Assembly: GCA_938038035.1 (NCBI GenBank) | Contig: CALHQV010000213.1 | Location: 1-15,366, forward strand | Length of the DNA stretch: 15,366 bases | From: an uncultured Gemella sp. | Lineage (GTDB): Bacteria; Bacillota; Bacilli; Staphylococcales; Gemellaceae | Direction: 5' to 3' | Shown: piece after piece, positions 13,787-15,366 of the stretch | How positions within the stretch are numbered: position 1 is the first letter of the stretch | How the letters are laid out: each line of letters opens with the position of its first letter | The notes under the pieces: model-generated | Database searches by the model: none | What the model was told of the DNA's origin: nothing | The model's input: the letters and a program-made list of their open reading frames with translations, nothing else | Position numbers and translations under genes: made by a program

Positions 13787-15238
13787 TTATTCGTTATCTA
13801 ATTGCATGTAAACAACTTGAGTAGTTAAGTATTCTTCTAAACCGTGCTTACCGTCTGCTCCACCGATACCAGATTTACGACGTCCAGCGTGGAATCCTTG
13901 CATTGCTTCGAAGTTTTCACGGTTGATGTATGTTTCACCGAATTTTAGACCATTAACTGCTTTGAATGCAGTGTTTAGGTTAGTAGTATAAACTGATGAA
14001 GTTAATCCGTATTCTGAATCGTTAGCGTATTCTAATACTTCTTCTAAAGTTTTGAATGTAGCGATTGGGATTACAGGTCCGAATGTTTCTTCTTTCATGA
14101 TGTTCATTTCGTTAGTTACATCAGTTAAGACAGTTGGTCCGAAGAAGTATCCAACTTGATTTTCATCACGAGTTCCACCGTAAGATAGAGTAGCACCTTG
14201 TTTAACTGCGTAAGCAACTTTTTCAGCAACAGTATCTAAAGCACGTTTTTCAATAAGTGGTCCGTAATCTACTCCACCTTCTTTATTAGGGTCACCAAAT
14301 TTAACTTTATCAAGTTCAGCGAATAATAATTTTTCGAATTCATCTTTAACATCTTCGTGTACATATACTCTTTCAGCACAGTTACATACTTGTCCAGAGT
14401 TAATTACACGTGAAGCTACGATTGCTTTAGCAGCAAGATTTAAGTCTGCATCTTTAAATACGATAGCTGGTGCTTTTCCTCCAAGTTCCAGAGAAACGTT
14501 AGTAATGTTTTCAGCTGCAGCTTTCATAACTTCTTGTCCAGCTGTTAAGCTACCTGTTAAGCTTACTAATCCAACTTTAGGGTTAGAAGCTAATCTATTT
14601 CCAACTACAGATCCACGACCATGAACAATGTGAAGAACTCCTTTAGGAAGTCCTACTTCCACACAGATTTCAGCAAAAATATCTGCGTTAATTGGTGTTA
14701 ATTGGCTAGGTTTAATAACGATTGTATTACCTGTAAGTAAAGCTGGTGCAGCTTTTCTAGCGATTAAGAAGAATGGGAAGTTCCAAGGTAAGATACCAGT
14801 AGTTACTCCGTGAGGGCGTTTGAATAGGAAGATGTGTTCATCTTTTCTATCACTTTGAATAATTTCCCCTTCATATCTTCTAGCCCACTCAGCCATATAA
14901 TCTAAATAATCAGCAGTGAATAGTACTTCAACCTTAGCTAAATCGAAAGTTTTACCACCTTCGTTAACGATAGTTTGTGTAATTTCTGGTTCACGTTCAC
15001 GAATGCGATCTGCAATTTTTCTTAGGTAAGCTCCTCTTTCGACAGCTGGTAATTTCTCCCAATCGCGTTGTGCAACTTCAGCGATATCTATAGCGCGGTC
15101 TACATCTTCTTTTGAAGAAGAAGGTACTTTTGCGATAACTTCTTCTGTTGACGGATTTAGCACGTCAAGATAATCATAATTTGAATTATTTTCGAATTCC
15201 CCATTGATAAAATTTTTTAAAACTTTAACTTCACTCAT
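13787..15238 (-). CDS. aldA: NAD-dependent aldehyde dehydrogenase, AldA (lactaldehyde/glycolaldehyde dehydrogenase) type
   Basis: Oxidises short hydroxy-aldehydes to acids with NAD+; E. coli AldA converts L-lactaldehyde to lactate and glycolaldehyde to glycolate. The 483 aa have the full aldehyde dehydrogenase layout: PWNFP (151-155, Asn153), IKPSQ (175-179, Lys176), LELGG (250-254, general base Glu251) and SGQVCNCAERVYV (281-293, nucleophile Cys285). Stretches such as FTADYLDYMAEWARRYEGEI and INRENFEAMQGFHAG match E. coli AldA as I recall it almost residue for residue, so I prefer this name over generic ALDH. The start is supported by AAGGAG at 15248-15253. It is transcribed alone with its own promoter and terminator. 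The in vivo substrate is uncertain, because no fucose or rhamnose genes are nearby. Confidence 0.9.
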   Translation of the reverse strand: MSEVKVLKNFINGEFENNSNYDYLDVLNPSTEEVIAKVPSSSKEDVDRAIDIAEVAQRDWEKLPAVERGAYLRKIADRIREREPEITQTIVNEGGKTFDLAKVEVLFTADYLDYMAEWARRYEGEIIQSDRKDEHIFLFKRPHGVTTGILPWNFPFFLIARKAAPALLTGNTIVIKPSQLTPINADIFAEICVEVGLPKGVLHIVHGRGSVVGNRLASNPKVGLVSLTGSLTAGQEVMKAAAENITNVSLELGGKAPAIVFKDADLNLAAKAIVASRVINSGQVCNCAERVYVHEDVKDEFEKLLFAELDKVKFGDPNKEGGVDYGPLIEKRALDTVAEKVAYAVKQGATLSYGGTRDENQVGYFFGPTVLTDVTNEMNIMKEETFGPVIPIATFKTLEEVLEYANDSEYGLTSSVYTTNLNTAFKAVNGLKFGETYINRENFEAMQGFHAGRRKSGIGGADGKHGLEEYLTTQVVYMQLDNE

Positions 15239-15266
15239 AGTTTAGTTCTCCTTTTTCTTTTTTAAT

Positions 15267-15281
15267 AAGTAAACGTTACCA
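15267..15281. promoter_or_regulatory. cre-like operator (CcpA) in the aldA leader
   Basis: AAGTAAACGTTACCA is a near-palindrome centred on CG and differs at two positions from the usual catabolite-responsive element. It lies downstream of the -10, where bound CcpA would block elongation. Carbon catabolite repression would suit this enzyme; the site has not been shown to bind CcpA. Confidence 0.55.
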
Positions 15282-15293
15282 TTTCTTGCTAAC

Positions 15294-15322
15294 ATTATAT
15301 ATTATGAAAAAGTATAAATCAA
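15294..15322 (-). promoter_or_regulatory. Promoter of aldA
   Basis: On the - strand TTGATT (15317-15322), a 17-nt spacer and a perfect TATAAT (15294-15299). It lies about 56 nt upstream of the aldA start. Confidence 0.75.
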
Positions 15323-15366
15323 GTGTTTTGTTTTAGTTTTTGATATATATTTATATATTTAAAGGT

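Noticed and set aside
1..15366. Mobile elements, CRISPR arrays, defence genes, tRNA or rRNA
   Set aside because: No transposase, integrase, terminal or direct repeats, spaced repeats or RNA-gene signatures were found; apart from the leaders described, the window is core metabolism.

Overview
The window looks like a piece of chromosome from a low-GC Gram-positive bacterium (Bacillota). It is strongly A/T-rich, most genes have AGGAGG-like ribosome binding sites, and the protein sequences are of Firmicute type. It carries an FMN-riboswitch-led ribDEAH operon and a coaX...hslO neighbourhood like that of Bacillus. I suspect a Gemella-like organism, but that is only an impression from composition and gene content. 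I see no insertion sequence, phage gene, CRISPR array, tRNA or rRNA.

Layout, left to right. Positions 1-3240 (+) hold an ABC-2 type exporter, with an ATPase that enters from beyond the left edge and its permease, followed 28 nt later by a regulator with an AraC-type DNA-binding domain; a terminator closes the unit. Positions 3403-5845 (+) hold coaX (pantothenate kinase III), a LOG-family nucleotide hydrolase and hslO (Hsp33, redox chaperone). Positions 5954-8025 (+) hold xpt-guaB, purine salvage plus the committed step to GMP, from their own promoter and without a purine riboswitch. A shared hairpin separates guaB from the convergent riboflavin operon ribD-ribE-ribBA-ribH (11395-8086, -). That operon has a strong promoter, an FMN riboswitch and an intrinsic terminator in its leader. 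Positions 13142-11799 (-) hold an NSS-family sodium:amino-acid symporter. Positions 15238-13787 (-) hold an AldA-like lactaldehyde/glycolaldehyde dehydrogenase with its own promoter and a cre-like site.

The most interesting region is the roughly 275-nt leader of the NSS transporter (about 13416-13143, - strand). It has a near-consensus promoter and then a 17-codon leader peptide with its own Shine-Dalgarno, ending in Tyr-Phe-Phe-Val-Pro-Phe. Two nucleotides after the leader-peptide stop begins a chain of seven RNA segments in which each can pair with the next (1:2, 2:3, 3:4, 4:5, 5:6, 6:7). The last pair is an intrinsic-terminator hairpin, and 5:6 is a 15-bp antiterminator that excludes it. 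By parity, 1:2 leads to 3:4 and 5:6 (read-through), whereas masking segment 1 leads to 2:3, 4:5 and 6:7 (termination). A ribosome at the leader-peptide stop would mask segment 1, while one stalled on the Tyr/Phe codons would not. This predicts that aromatic amino-acid shortage turns on the transporter through a relay-type ribosome-mediated attenuator. The pairings are read directly from the sequence; the mechanism is inference.
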